From positions 5,194,001-5,258,000 of the forward strand of contig NC_064239.1 in NCBI RefSeq assembly GCF_023101765.2: a DNA stretch of 64,000 nucleotides, read 5' to 3'. The stretch comes from Spodoptera frugiperda (lineage: Eukaryota; Arthropoda; Insecta; Lepidoptera; Noctuidae). The notes below the pieces were generated by a model. That model searched no databases, was not told the DNA's origin, and saw only the letters and a list, made by a program, of their open reading frames with translations. The position numbers were made by a program, and so were the translations under genes. This document shows positions 12,332-23,346 of the stretch, in pieces. Position 1 is the first letter of the stretch, and the number at the start of each line of letters is the position of its first letter.

Positions 12332-12460
12332 TTTTTTTTTTAAGGGGGCAAAATTACCTAATGATTTTTCTTGCCCTGGGCGAGGCGAGAGGGAGTGTCA
12401 GACTCTTACTGACTTAAAAAACAAACCCGGTAAACCCGCTTGGTAGTCCGCAGCTCCGGA
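12332..12460 (-). mobile_element. R1-like LINE 3' UTR copy
   Basis: Minus orientation with the poly-A appearing as a T run at 12332-12341. It is flanked by an 11 bp duplication TTGTAAACAGG (12321-12331 and 12461-12471). Confidence 0.72.
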
Positions 12461-12640
12461 TTGTAAACAGGGTTAGGATCTGTTTAGTGGAAAGTAAGTA
12501 CTGTCCAGGCCAGCATGCCTTGCGTTCAGCACTAGAGGGAGCGCAGCGCGACGCTCGTACATTGTTGACTCTAGAAAAGTCTTTTTAATTTATTTCTAGA
12601 ACAACAAACACGTGAGTGTTATTCACATGTTTTTCATATC

Positions 12641-12962
12641 AAACTGACGACTCTCGTTAATTCAAACCTTCGATAAACTTTTAAACTTCTCTATAATTCA
12701 AAGTTATCACGAAGTCCCTAGAAAATCTCTTTACATATTTCCAAATCATTTTTGTACACTTGGTCATTCGAACGAAATAATCAATTCTAAGTAACCAAAA
12801 GACTCGTTACTGCGAATATATCGGCATCAAACTCTCGACAATTCGAAGTTACTGTGAGAAATGGACAGAAATTATAACTTGGTAAGCATCGACATTTTGA
12901 GGCGATATTTCGGTAATTCGAAATATTTTACCCTCCAGTTTCGAATTAACGAGTGCCAACTG
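12641..12962. mobile_element. Degraded MITE with Tigger/pogo-like ends
   Basis: Left end ACTGACGACTCTCGTTAATT and right-end mirror ACAGTTGGCACTCGTTAATT, with TTCGAA-type motifs throughout. The left flanking TA is lost. Confidence 0.5.
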
Positions 12963-13635
12963 TATTACGCAATAATTTCTAATATTATCATTACAATTAT
13001 AGCCAGTGACGTCTATCGAAAGTACTTATTTTCTACTTAATCAGATACCTATTATGGATACTACAGACTAAAATCATACAAGTTTAAGCAGAAAAAAAAC
13101 ACTAATTTTGGATACCTATTATCATGGTATGCGATAAGAGTGAGGTAAAAGTATAAGTATTTTGATCAGCATTCATCTCGGTATTAAATACAGCTAGGTA
13201 AACCTAGGTCTGTCCACTTCTTCTGTATTAAAAGTAATGTCATTTTATATACCACAATATTGGTGGCCCTACAATAAGTACGGTAAGTAAATTCTCTCTT
13301 TATGATAATGAAAGGACATAAACATTAAGTAATTCGGCATTAAACCAATTGTTCAATTGTACATAAAGATTTAATTAAAAAAATATAATAAGGTAACCTC
13401 AAAAGTAAATTGAAAAATTTAAATTTTTAATTTAATAAAATAAGTCAAAATATTAATGATTTTATTTAATTTTAAATATTTACAATGCGAGGAAATGTTT
13501 ATGAGAGTATTGCACTTATAATTTTAGGTCGTTGACCGTAATACGAGCGTATATGCATAATACCCGGAAATTTTAAATCGAGAGGTCAATAATTCACTCA
13601 TTTTCAGGAAAAATACTTATCAGAAATAAACTAAA

Positions 13636-13735
13636 AACAACAACGGCACGCTTCTCATGAGGAAGAGACCCTCAGTGACTCAAAACTTAAAGCCTTTTTC
13701 AAAATATTTACGTGAGTAAACCGTGGTTTTAAGTT
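13636..13735. mobile_element. MITE half (ACGTGAGTAAACCGTG family)
   Basis: CTTCTCATGAGGAAGAGACC, GTGACTCAAAACTTAAAGC, ACGTGAGTAAACCGTGGTTT. Right half only. Confidence 0.5.
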
Positions 13736-13751
13736 AATAAAAGAGTGATGA

Positions 13752-13895
13752 TAGAGTTTCTTGCTCGTTCTTCTCCATTCTAAACTACACTTTGGAATGA
13801 GCTTTACTAACAGACAGACTGACGGACAATTCAATTTGACGTTTCAAAAGTGCCCAATTTAAGATATATTGAAATTTTTACTTTAATTTTGTGAA
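13752..13895 (+). repeat. LINE/SINE-like 3' tail repeat
   Basis: CTCGTTCTTCTCCATTC, CTACACTTTGGAATGAGC, GACAGACTGACGGACAATTC, TTTGACGTTTCAAAAGTGCC. Confidence 0.55.
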
Positions 13896-14762
13896 ATATA
13901 TCAGAAATTTATTCTGCAGTAATTGTCTGATTAGGTAGGTATAATTCTTTTAAATAATCTTATTTTGTTTATTAATAAAAAATGTAAAAAAAGCCACGAT
14001 AAATTATGAGACTTCCAAAATCGAAATCTCAATACTTTGTCTAACGGGAGTATCGAAAGTATCGAGAGCTTACGATCTTTCGTTCACTAAACGTATAAGT
14101 GTTTACTGATTGTAAATACTAAGCATATTCGGTAATTAAATTAAAATATATTACATACTAAGTTATATAGTCATTACGTCCGATTAAATGTATATTAATG
14201 AACATTTACTATTCATGATATAATTACTAAGTACTTAATTATAAAACGAAATAATTAATTCCAAGATTAATGGATTTTTTTATTATTTATTTTGTATGTA
14301 ATCGTCATGAATAATAATATGCATTAATAAAACATTTAGTATATTGTTTACAGGAAAAATATTGCTTTTTTTCGAAAATACAAGTCATTAACGGCCTCTC
14401 TAGTCACGTGATTGTAAGACCGACTACTGCGCACAAAGATTTCGACGGAAAAAGACTCACGTGAACTATTAGAGAGGCTCTACTAGTTTCAAGTCACATT
14501 GGGACTCTTATTCATGAGCCGTCCGTGCTCGACAGTGTTTTCAACACTATAAGCTGTGTGTTTGACACAGCATTACCACGCCGAGGTGGTCAGGTGGTAA
14601 GGGACTGATGTCAGCTGAATCTGTTTACAACTGACTATTAACCTTGGGGTCAGTACTGAGTCTTGAGGTTAAAGCTAGATCGAAATAGTTAGACCGATTA
14701 GCAGCGCAAAAACCGCTGCGTCGTGTGTCGCGATGATGATGAGCCTCTAAGCATGGCTTGAA

Positions 14763-15253
14763 CACTGGTTCAGGCCATGGTGCGGAGCGAGAGGGACTGG
14801 GATGCCGTCTCCTCCTTCTGCGAAGCAGTCATGCTAGCTAAGGAGGAGGCGGGGCGCGTGAGAGAACAAACCTCCTCACGCCCCAGCCGTCGCGAAAGAC
14901 ACTCCGGGCGTAGGGGATCCCGAGACGATCTCCGGCCACCGTACAGTGCGGGCCTGCGGACGGCGAGCAAGGGTAGCTCACCGCCCGAACAGAACCAGAC
15001 CCGTGCGTGCGGCGCGTCGCGTTCCGCGCGCGCCTCAAAGAGCCATCAGACCACCACAGATGGGGCCCAACAGGGCTGATGCCTGATCCGGAGCTGCGGA
15101 CTACCTAGCGGGTTTACCGGGGCTCCGGCTCGAAAAGCAGGAGAAGGAACGGGGTGGTTTTTAGTCAGTAAGAGTCTGACACTCCCTCTCGCCTCGCCCA
15201 AGGCGAGAAAAGTCATTGGATGATTTTCCCCTCAAAAAAAAAAAAAAAAAAAA
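14763..15253 (+). mobile_element. 5'-truncated R1-like LINE with ORF2 tail and poly-A
   Basis: A GC-rich insert with a long A run at its end (about 15234-15255) and a 14 bp target-site duplication AAGCATGGCTTGAA on both sides (14749-14762 and 15254-15267). Its 5' part holds a reading frame (next entry) and its 3' part the UTR that recurs alone elsewhere in the window (CCGGAGCTGCGGACTACCTA... to ...GATTTTCC). It landed in an older palindromic MITE, whose halves are seen at 14740-14762 and 15254-15325. Confidence 0.8.
14777..15079 (+). pseudogene. C-terminal tail of LINE reverse-transcriptase ORF
   Basis: The frame includes RSERDWDAVSSFCEAVMLAK then EEAGRVRE, and an arginine/serine-rich tail ending at TGA 15077-15079. 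The W..V.SFCE.VM..KE.A.R.RE pattern matches the extreme C-terminus of ORF2 in moth R1-clade non-LTR retrotransposons. The methionine at 14777 is internal to the former ORF, not a true start. GC content is far above the neighbourhood, as expected for LINE coding DNA. Confidence 0.6.
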
Positions 15254-15764
15254 AAGCATGGCTTGAAACTAGTCGAGTTCCTCGTTAAACAGTTACGTGA
15301 GTAAGCCGATAACATAATAATTAATTGAAATTGAAATGGTTGGGAGAAAGTCAAGAGAAAGAAGAAGAACAATGTATACATTGTATTACATCAGGTTAAA
15401 AAAGGACAAACTGAGTCCTTAAAGTCATTGTAATTAATAGATTTTTCAATCTTGAATTGTCGATGACATAGCCCCGTGTTCACTTTCTGGATTTCCACTG
15501 CCGTTTTATATTCTAAGGTCGAAATGATAAATTTTAATTAGTAAATTACCATAACTAGCCAATTGAAATAGGTAGTGAAAACTATCAAATCTATATTATT
15601 ATCAGTGCGTGATACTATAACGTGCAAGCATTGTTTGGTCCCATGAGTGAAATTATGAACTGTGTGTGAACAAAAGGGTCTTTACTGACCGTATATCTTA
15701 GCATATATGTACAATTATTGATTGAAATTCTAAACACGTATTTTTAAAATAGTAACGAATGGAG

Positions 15765-15945
15765 TTTCTGTTTTCGCTCTTCTCCATTCAAAGCTACACT
15801 TTGGAACGAGCACCTAGCTTCACTGACGGACTGATTGATGGACTGACTGACAGACTATTATTTAGTTCTTTATTTGTTGACATTTCACAAGTATCTATTT
15901 ATTTTTTTAATTAGAATAAATAATTTGACTTTGACAAATACCTAC
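15765..15945 (+). repeat. LINE/SINE-like 3' tail repeat, longest copy
   Basis: TTTCGCTCTTCTCCATTCAA, GCTACACTTTGGAACGAGCA, CACTGACGGACTGATTGATG, CTTTATTTGTTGACATTTCA and TTTGACTTTGAC end. Confidence 0.6.
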
Positions 15946-16524
15946 CGGCTACAATTACTTTCGAACAAACTCTTTTGCATATTAAGTATAAGTTTAAGGA
16001 GGAATTGAATAAAACTAAATCAGCATTACAGGGAAGCAAAAATACATTTTAAGTGTAACGTGCAAGACGTTTTTAACCACGATAAGTACAAAAATCTTGT
16101 TTAATACTGGTGCTAGAGATTTCCAGAAATCCATTTTAAATTTTCCCGTACGCTTTCGAACAACAGTTGCAAAATGACGTGTACTATCTACACAGAGCTT
16201 TACCTATACGACCATCGGATTCCTTTGAACGTTGGCTATCAATCACGATAGCTATTAGCTAAACGTCATAAACACTAGTAGCATAAAATTGAAGTGTTAA
16301 TGTCTGAGATTAACTTAAGCTTACCTACGACAAAAACTTACGTTTAATTTCCAATACATTCAATTTTTGTATAGGATTAATACAACAGTACTCAGGTCAC
16401 TAAAGAACTAGCTTTCCACGTACTTATGTATCTAAATAAGAGCCAAAGTTAAAGTTTATTAACCCACAATATAGTTGTTCTTCAGTCTGCCTGTCTGTGA
16501 AGCTGGATGTTAGGCATGCTCATT

Positions 16525-16680
16525 ACCCGGAACTGCGGACTGTCTAGTGGGTTACCGGAGCTCCGGCTCGAAAAGCAGGAGTAGGATCGGAGTGGTTTTT
16601 AGTCAACAAGAGTCTGACACTTCCTCTCGCCTCGCCCAAGGTGGAAGAAGTAGATGGATGATTTTCCCCCTAAAGAAAAG
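16525..16680 (+). mobile_element. R1-like LINE 3' UTR copy
   Basis: It has the GAACTGCGGACTGTC start, GCTCCGGCTCGAAAAGCAGG core, and GGATGATTTTCCCCC end. No poly-A or clear duplication was found. Confidence 0.65.
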
Positions 16681-17726
16681 TCGAGCAACGTGCAAGACAC
16701 ACCATTGTAAATCTCTTTAATCAGAAGTAAACTTTAACTATGGTGTTACGGAGTCAATCCATCTGATTAATAATTACAAACTTATGAGTTTATATTTTGG
16801 TAGATATCTACAATAAAATAAATTAGTAAAGTTTACACAAAGAAGAAGCTTTACTTGTGATACAAAGAAGTTATACAATCTTCTTTATAACGAGCGTATT
16901 AGTTTACAAAGGCCATTTCAGAACCGTTTTTTAAAGTTGGTATAAGTACCTATACTAAATGTTCAAAAACATGCAAAAATACGGCTTCTTTCTCTTGTGT
17001 TTGTTATAAATTGGATAAAATTTCTATCAAAATAATTAAAAATAGTCACTAGTGAAGTGAAGGAGTAGCAGTCGTGGGAACATGCAAACGGAGTTTTTTT
17101 TTATACACCAGTAATTAGTTTATACCTAGACCATTATAAATATTATAATATATTTTATTATAGTCGATGACGTCTAGAATTAATTACGCGCGTCACAATT
17201 TCAGGAACTACGTACTCAGTGGTCTAACAGTAAACACTAAAGCGCTTTGTTATAAGTTACAGCAGCATTTACTATTCTTACAAATAAAATTGGAAGTTTC
17301 CTAAAGTCCAATAATAATTGCTAATTACTTAATCCGGGTTCGATCACCGGGTCACACGTGTATTACCTATTGGGTTTTTCGATTTCATAACTTAATTTAA
17401 CTTACAGCCGATTTCATTAACCGATATTAATCCAAAATATTTTGAATAAAATCGATTTTTGAGATCAATTCTATAGAGTTTCTGTAAAAAATTAAGAGCG
17501 ATCCAAGGATTTTGGATTAAGATCGGTTATTGAAATTGGCAGTTGATAGGTAGAAATCCTCAAGGATACCTTTAATGTGTCTTAATATGATTTCCATTAG
17601 ACAGCAGGTTATGTCGGACTTTTACCGACTAAAACCACACACTCTATCCCTGAAAATATTACCACAGTCCTATCTTCTGTGTTAAATTCTACAGCGATTC
17701 ATACCACGCTGCCTTTGTATCCAAGT

Positions 17727-17775
17727 TTGGAGCCGGAGCCCCGGTAAACCCGCTAGATAGTCCGCAGCTCCGGAT
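17727..17775 (-). mobile_element. R1-like LINE 3' UTR fragment
   Basis: About 48 bp, minus orientation, from GAGCCGGAGCCCCGG to CAGCTCCGGAT. It is the 5' portion of the family's UTR only. Confidence 0.55.
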
Positions 17776-18321
17776 GATACCTTTAGACCTGTTTTGTGAC
17801 CTTTAGTTGAAATATGAATCAATATAAATAGTGGTTTTCAACCGAAGCTGTCTAAAAATACCCAGGAGTATTTTATAAGGTAGTCAGAATTAAAACGTAA
17901 ACAATATTTTTTATAGACTACCTATCTACATGGAATTCTACACACGGTTTTACCATCCTTTAATGGACTAACATCCATAGACTTGGACTTTGTACTAGAA
18001 GGTTTAAATCGGAAAACCCAGTAATATCCCAAGTTGAGTTGTAGAACTTAGATATGCTCTATACCTACATACTCGTACGTAAGAGAAGAACTAGACACCT
18101 ACTTAATATGAAGGCAAGCAAAAACACATTTCTCATTATTTAAAATGAATTAGCTAAAATTCACATATTATTATATTAAACCGTTTAGTTTCTGTTATCA
18201 TATGAACATCTACAATAACCTGTTGAGTTGGCATAATCATTTATTCTATTTTGAAGTCTAGACTGAATACATAATAAATGTGATACTTCACAACTTAATA
18301 CCAACAAAGTGTTAGAGAGTA

Positions 18322-18492
18322 TAATTAGATCTTATGACGGGATATTTACCATGTTTATTGAATTTGGTGAGTTTCCGATATTTCGGCACTGTTGCAAGCG
18401 CCATGATCACGGATTAACTGAATAAACATGGTAAATATCCCGTCATAAGTTCTAATTATAGTGTTAGTGACCATGTCAGTTTAAAAACTTAT
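18322..18492. mobile_element. Short insertion with 16 bp direct repeats and inverted ends
   Basis: The 16-mer AAAGTGTTAGAGAGTA lies at 18306-18321 and 18493-18508. Between them, ATGACGGGATATTTACCATG and its complement form arms of about 36 bp (18325-18361 and 18421-18458). The TTTCGGCACTGTTGCAAGCG core recurs at 42015-42125. Confidence 0.6.
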
Positions 18493-18597
18493 AAAGTGTT
18501 AGAGAGTAATGAGGGGTGAATGCTAGAAGATCCGAAGAACCGCTATTTGTAAAATGCTGATAAATAAATAATCAAAGAATTCGATACTTGATTGTTT

Positions 18598-18832
18598 CAA
18601 GTGTCCCACACTTGAAGAGCCAAGCTTCGGCACGCATGGGCCGGCTCGACCGGAGTGATACCAAGGCCTCAGCGAAAACCGACGTGAAACAACGCTTGCG
18701 TTGTGTTTCTTGTGTGACAATCCCCGATTCCCCTGGCAACGCACTTGTGACACCTCTGGTGTTTCAAGTGTCCATGGGCGGCGGCGATTGCTCACTATCA
18801 GGTGATACGTCTGCTCGTTTATTAATGTAAAT
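18598..18832 (+). repeat. Dispersed repeat (GGCCGGCTCGACC family)
   Basis: CATGGGCCGGCTCGACCGGA, AACCGACGTGAAACAACGCT, GTTTCAAGTGTCCATGGGCG and GGTGATACGTCTGCTCGTTT. An inner segment found in other copies (GTGAGGTTACCGG...) is deleted. Open frames on both strands are incidental. Confidence 0.68.
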
Positions 18833-19597
18833 TAATAATTAATGTAAATTCAAAAAAAGGTCAGAAAAGTTTGAATGTTTGAGCAACTGAATCGTCCATT
18901 TCCTAGTGCTAAAAGTTGCTTGTCTTTTCGGGGCCTAAGCAATGGAACATGATTTATTCTTTGCATGAGTCACTGCACCAGTCTGGTATATCTATGAACT
19001 AACAGTATAACATCTTATGTATGAACTATGCAAGTCATACCTACGATTATACCTGTTTACGGTTAATATAAACACGTATGTATAATTTTATACAGGGTGA
19101 CTTTGAATTCGACGTATTCCTCTCGGGAGGTGATAATACAACTAATTTCCTACAAAATTAGCCCTGAGGTCCTTGGGCGGAAAGTGGCTAGTTTCTGAGA
19201 TATTCAACATTTTCGATTTTTGTAAAAAAATCCCGAATTGATTACAAAAACATCAATAAATAAAAAAATACTGGTTGGATTTTTGTAGTTTTAGTTTTAA
19301 TCAGTTGCCAATACATCAGTTATCATTTGTAAATACTAATAATGGCAGAAATATCATTCGTTTTAAAATAGCAAGTAATTTCATATCAAATTTTGTTTTG
19401 TGTCACTAATTTGGTCAATTGAAAACTGGATTTATTTCAAAAAAAATATATGAGACTAAGCGTATAAACTATTAGAAAAACTGCCTTGGTTTATTAGCTA
19501 CCCAGAAACGTAAAATTATTTACACAATTCTCAAAAACAAATGAATTAATTGATGATAACTAGAGTGTAAAGAGAAAAGGGCAATTTCAAAAACATC

Positions 19598-19830
19598 TTA
19601 ATTTGCAAAATTTTGTTCAAAGTGACCTTCCCTATGCCAAATACATGCCCGAACACGCTTTTTTATGTCTATGACGGACTCTCTTGGACTGAATATGCGT
19701 CTTATTTCGTTATTATCTTCAAATATGTTTTGGAGAAGAATTTCGATGCACGGCCAATTCTCTCTGCATAAACAAGGGAATTCATGTAAAAATCAACCAG
19801 CGTTAGATTCTGGACACCGTGCTTGCCATA
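19598..19830 (-). pseudogene. Mariner-type transposase C-terminal remnant (left arm)
   Basis: This is an inverted copy of the right-arm remnant. Minus-strand frames give VDFYMNSLVYAERIGRASK, then after a frame shift a segment ending ACIWHREGHFEQNFAN and a TAA at 19600-19598. Differences from the other arm (W for R, RE for KG) show the arms have diverged since the duplication. Confidence 0.6.
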
Positions 19831-20301
19831 TTGGACCGCCCTACTAATCTAATGCCTGAGAATCAATGTATCCGACAATTACCGCACAGTAGTTCGATAA
19901 TGCATTTGACAATCGTCGTGTGGAATAAATTCGTCAATCAAATTAATAAATTAATTCAATAAGTAGAATAAGTTAATTCATCTTGTTTCTAAATTCAAAT
20001 TTAAAACATTGACCCTAGCTCATTCCTTAAAGATTCTTCATAATTCTCACCATTTAAATTGTTGGATGAAAAGTAGGGTCCAATCAAATAATTATTTATG
20101 ATACCCATGCAAACATTTGTATTAAAACCGTATGCGCGAACGATGGTTTGCTTTTTTCGGATTCCGTTGACTTTTTTGGGGCTAATAATGGATATTGTGA
20201 TAGTTTATCCAGCGCACTATCGAACTACTGTGGGGCAATGGTTGGATACCTTGGTTCCCAGGCGTTATATTGGCACGGGGGTCTAACTACATGGCAAGCG
20301 C

Positions 20302-20522
20302 GGTGTCCAGAATCTAACGCTGGTTGATTTTTACATGAATTCCCTTGTTTATGCTGAGGGAATTGCCCGTACATCGAAATTCTTCTCCAAAACATATTTG
20401 AAGATAATGACGAAATAAGACGCATATTCAGTCCAAGAGTGACCGTCATAGACATAAGAAAGCGTGTTCGGGCATGTATTCGGCATAAGGGAGGTCACTT
20501 TGAACAAAATTTTGCAAATTAA
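20302..20522 (+). pseudogene. Mariner-type transposase C-terminal remnant (right arm)
   Basis: The first part reads LTLVDFYMNSLVYAEGI, resembling the LDF.LWG.LK..VY block that carries the last catalytic acidic residue. After a frame shift near 20360 it continues ILLQNIFEDNDEIRRIFSPR and RKRVRACIRHKGGHFEQNF, ending at TAA 20520-20522. A GGHFE motif just before the stop is the usual C-terminus of many Tc1/mariner-like transposases. The N-terminal helix-turn-helix and first two catalytic aspartates are missing. Confidence 0.65.
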
Positions 20523-21036
20523 GATGTTTTTGAAATTGCCCTTTTCTCTTTACACTCTAGTTATCATCAATTAATTCATTTGTTTTTGAGAATTGTGTAA
20601 ATAATTTTACGTTTCTGGGTAGCTAATAAACCAAGGCAGTTTTTCTAATAGTTTATACGCTTAGTCTCATATATTTTTTTTGAAATAAATCCAGTTTTCA
20701 ATTGACCAAATTAGTGACACAAAACAAAATTTGATAAGAAATTACTTGCTATTTTAAAACGAATGATATTTCTGCCATTATTAGTATTTACAAATGATAA
20801 CTGATGTATTGGCAACTGATTAAAACTAAAACTACAAAAATCCAACCAGTATTTTTTTATTTATTGATGTTTTTGTAATCAATTCGGGATTTTTTTACAA
20901 AAATCGAAAATGTTGAATATCTCAGAAACTAGCCACTTTCCGCCCAAGGACCTCAGGGCTAATTTTGTAGGAAATTAGTTGTATTATCACCTCCCGAGAG
21001 GAATACGTCGAATTCAAAGTCACCCTGTATATATAA

Positions 21037-21283
21037 TTCTTCTGTAAGTGTGTATGTCACTGAACTTCTCTTAAACGACTGGACCGATTTTGATGAATTT
21101 TTTTGTGTGTGTTCAAGGGGATCTGAGAATGGTTTAGATTTACAATTTTGTCCGCTGGACAATGTTTTTTTAATTAATTTTTAATTTATTAGTAGTTGTT
21201 GATTTTGGAATGTTTTACATTGGATCCGACAAATTTTCAAATAAAAGACGTGTAGACAGGACAATGTCTGTCGGGTCTGCTAG
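21037..21283 (+). mobile_element. Helitron-like element adjoining the fold-back element
   Basis: AACGACTGGACCGATTTTGA near its 5' part, and a 3' end with the self-complementary GACAGGACAATGTCTGTC just before CTAG (21280-21283) and T. A hairpin some ten bases before CTAG is a Helitron hallmark. The 5' end is unclear because the mariner fold-back lies directly to the left. Confidence 0.5.
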
Positions 21284-21289
21284 TTATTT

Positions 21290-22143
21290 ATAAACTACTG
21301 TAACTGTTTAAAATTAAACTAATTATATTTACAAGATGAGCAGAGGCGCAGGATAAGATTTGTGATAACGTATAAGTACTTATTTTTGTATGCATTCGTT
21401 ATGATTAAGTCCCATAAAAGCCTTTCTTGGAACGAGCAAGCTGTACACTTGTAGCTTTCCAGAAAATTTACTTAAGGAAACCGGAAGCTAAACTTCCTTT
21501 GAAATGAATGAGTGAAATAACTCCTTTGTGTGTGTTTTGTTGCTAAGCGATCGCACTGGTGTGACGATAGAAAGACTTGGGCTTTAGATTGCGCAGATTC
21601 TTTTTCTGCTTATGTGGATAAAATACTTAAATATTAAATTAAACTTTGTGGTTACCTTGAAACTGGCAATTTATTATAATGTATTTATTTTAATTGTTTC
21701 GGTTCCAGTTATGTAAAAAACGAAAACATGTGCATATTTATTAGACTGAAAAAATATGCGTGTATAAGTACCTACATAAAATATTGCTTACGTCAGAGGA
21801 CATGTTTAAAAAAGTTAATTTGTAATTATTATTTGCTCAATGCTTCATACTAGAAAAAAATATCTACCTATATATTTTTTTTTCTAAATTGTTTGTAGGT
21901 ACGCTTGCTTGCTTTTGCCTATTTTAAGTATATGCTTGCCTGACTTTAAGTAATGAAGTACCCAATTAAAATTGTTTTACAGGCAAGAGCCTGCTGCTAT
22001 TTTAAATCGGTAGAATGATTTTATTCTGGCAGTCAATGGTGAGCAGAAAATAAAAAAATAGCTTTTGACAATAACTTTAACATATCTAAATCTGCCACAA
22101 GGCTTTAAAATTGCGTTCAAACTTTTTAGATTTCTGATCCAAA
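21290..22143. other. AT-rich, no gene recognised
   Basis: No family or coding was recognised. Confidence 0.4.
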
Positions 22144-22194
22144 ATGCAATTCAAGATCCTATTCGCAGCAGCTGTGTTAGCATTTTCTAAGTAA
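22144..22194 (+). other. Possible signal-peptide exon (or relic)
   Basis: ATG at 22144 opens MQFKILFAAAVLAFSK followed by a stop. A lysine near the start and then an alanine/leucine-rich hydrophobic core is exactly what an insect secretory signal peptide looks like. A GTAAAA at 22191 could serve as a donor, making this a first coding exon as in many small secreted proteins. A TTTAAAA stretch lies about 40 bp upstream. No matching downstream exon was recognised, so it may be a relic or chance. Confidence 0.25.
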
Positions 22195-22460
22195 AATGTC
22201 CATATTTTTCTAATGGGACAAACCCGCTACAGTCTCCTCTATACCGCTGCAACGCCTGTTAAGCCAGGATCTACAGTAGATACAACCAAGAAACACCGGA
22301 ACAGTGAAGTACGGCGCGTCCCAGGGACATGAATGACTGTTTTTTATCCCGCAACGAAATAAATCAGAAAATATTATTAGAGGAGAAGAAAGAAAGAGAA
22401 AGAAAATGTCCATTTACCCGGAGTCATGTCGAAGTTAAAGTTTGGCGGTGTTTTACTCTT

Positions 22461-22648
22461 GTGTCCCAGAAAGCACATAAAGCTGTTTGTCCTGCGCCTG
22501 TCCTCTCTCCGGTCGTGTCGGTATAGGCTTAAGAGAGTGAAGAAACAGATAGTGCATTTGTGCTTGCGCACAAACTTGTACACTATAATATCTCCTGTGT
22601 AGTAGGCTAGTCTAGTTAGAGAGACTGGCCACCGTGATTGAAATCGAT
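22461..22648. repeat. Dispersed repeat fragment, unclassified
   Basis: GTGTCCCAGAAAGCACATAA, CTCTCTCCGGTCGTGTCGG, TTGTGCTTGCGCACAAACTT, AGAGACTGGCCACCGTGATT. It resembles a widespread lepidopteran retroelement 3' region from general knowledge; the exact family was not recognised. The 130-codon minus frame at 22377-22769 crosses it and is not gene-like. Confidence 0.45.
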
Positions 22649-23346
22649 CGGATCGATTTATTATTAAATATCGGCAGCAATACAGCTTAAAAACACCTGA
22701 AGATATGCTTACACCGAAATCAAAGTACACCTGTGACACCTGAGAAAGTACAAGTGTGTTGCCGACCATGTAACAATCTGTTTAATTGCCCTTCACTTAC
22801 CAAACCTTTTTCCCGAGAACAATGGCGCAAGTCCATACATACATACATAAATGGGTTGCGCATCGAGAACTCTCATCATTATGATGGCCAAAAGATCCTT
22901 CAAAAGGTGACAATAATAGGTATCCTTTGGAAATGTATTTATTACAGCGCTGTCCTCAACGCTTACATGTAATGTATCAGGAACAAATACCGCAGAGTAA
23001 CTGCTAACAATACACAGAGGACTGATAAGGTCGGTGCGCAAATAATATTTATTGATAAACATTTATTTTCTGAGCTCCTTATAGGTCTTTATCTGTTGGC
23101 TCTCAAAGGATTTTATTTTTAAGAAAATATTTTGTGTTATCTACATAATGTAGTCATTATTATGTGGGTTTATGGGTGGGTTATGTCTGCAACCAGCCAT
23201 CTAAGAAGAGGCAGTGGGGGTAATCTAACTGTGACCTCTGAGCTGCCAAGCGTAGGCATTTTAATAAATTTAATGATGAGAACAGTGGATGTACTTCGGT
23301 TCATTATTATTTTTATTTTTTTTGTTATAAGCCGTTAAAACAATTG

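Larger units (their letters stand above)
14385..15325. mobile_element. Composite of nested palindromic MITE pieces
   Basis: 14385-14550 carries GCCTCTCTAGTCACGTG...TCACGTGAACTATTAGAGAGGC (an inverted repeat) and CTACTAGTTTCAAGTCACAT. 14740-14762 and 15254-15325 are the two halves of another copy (GAGCCTCTAAGCATGGC / CTAGTCGAGTTCCTCG) split by the LINE. 14560-14735 is unclassified. Confidence 0.55.
15946..18300. other. AT-rich with only LINE fragments
   Basis: Apart from the LINE pieces at 16525 and 17727 nothing is recognised. 17336-17352 (CGGGTTCGATCACCGGG) is an isolated B-box-like remnant of a SINE. Confidence 0.4.
19093..21027. mobile_element. Fold-back element built from a mariner-type transposon end
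   Basis: The element is flanked by TA on both sides (19091-19092, 21028-21029) and starts CAGGGTGACTTTGAATTCGA, with the mirror image at its right end. The inverted repeat is not limited to the tips: the arms run about 19093-19907 and 20213-21027, roughly 815 bp each and very similar, around a centre of about 300 bp. Each arm contains the last part of the same transposase reading frame ending GGHFEQNF or GHFEQNF, so the element is two 3' ends joined head to head. TA target and CAGGG tips place it in the Tc1/mariner/IS630 superfamily. Without a full transposase it is non-autonomous. Confidence 0.82.

Noticed and set aside
22377..22769. 130-codon minus-strand open frame
   Set aside because: Crosses a dispersed repeat and low-complexity purine tract; no recognisable domain.
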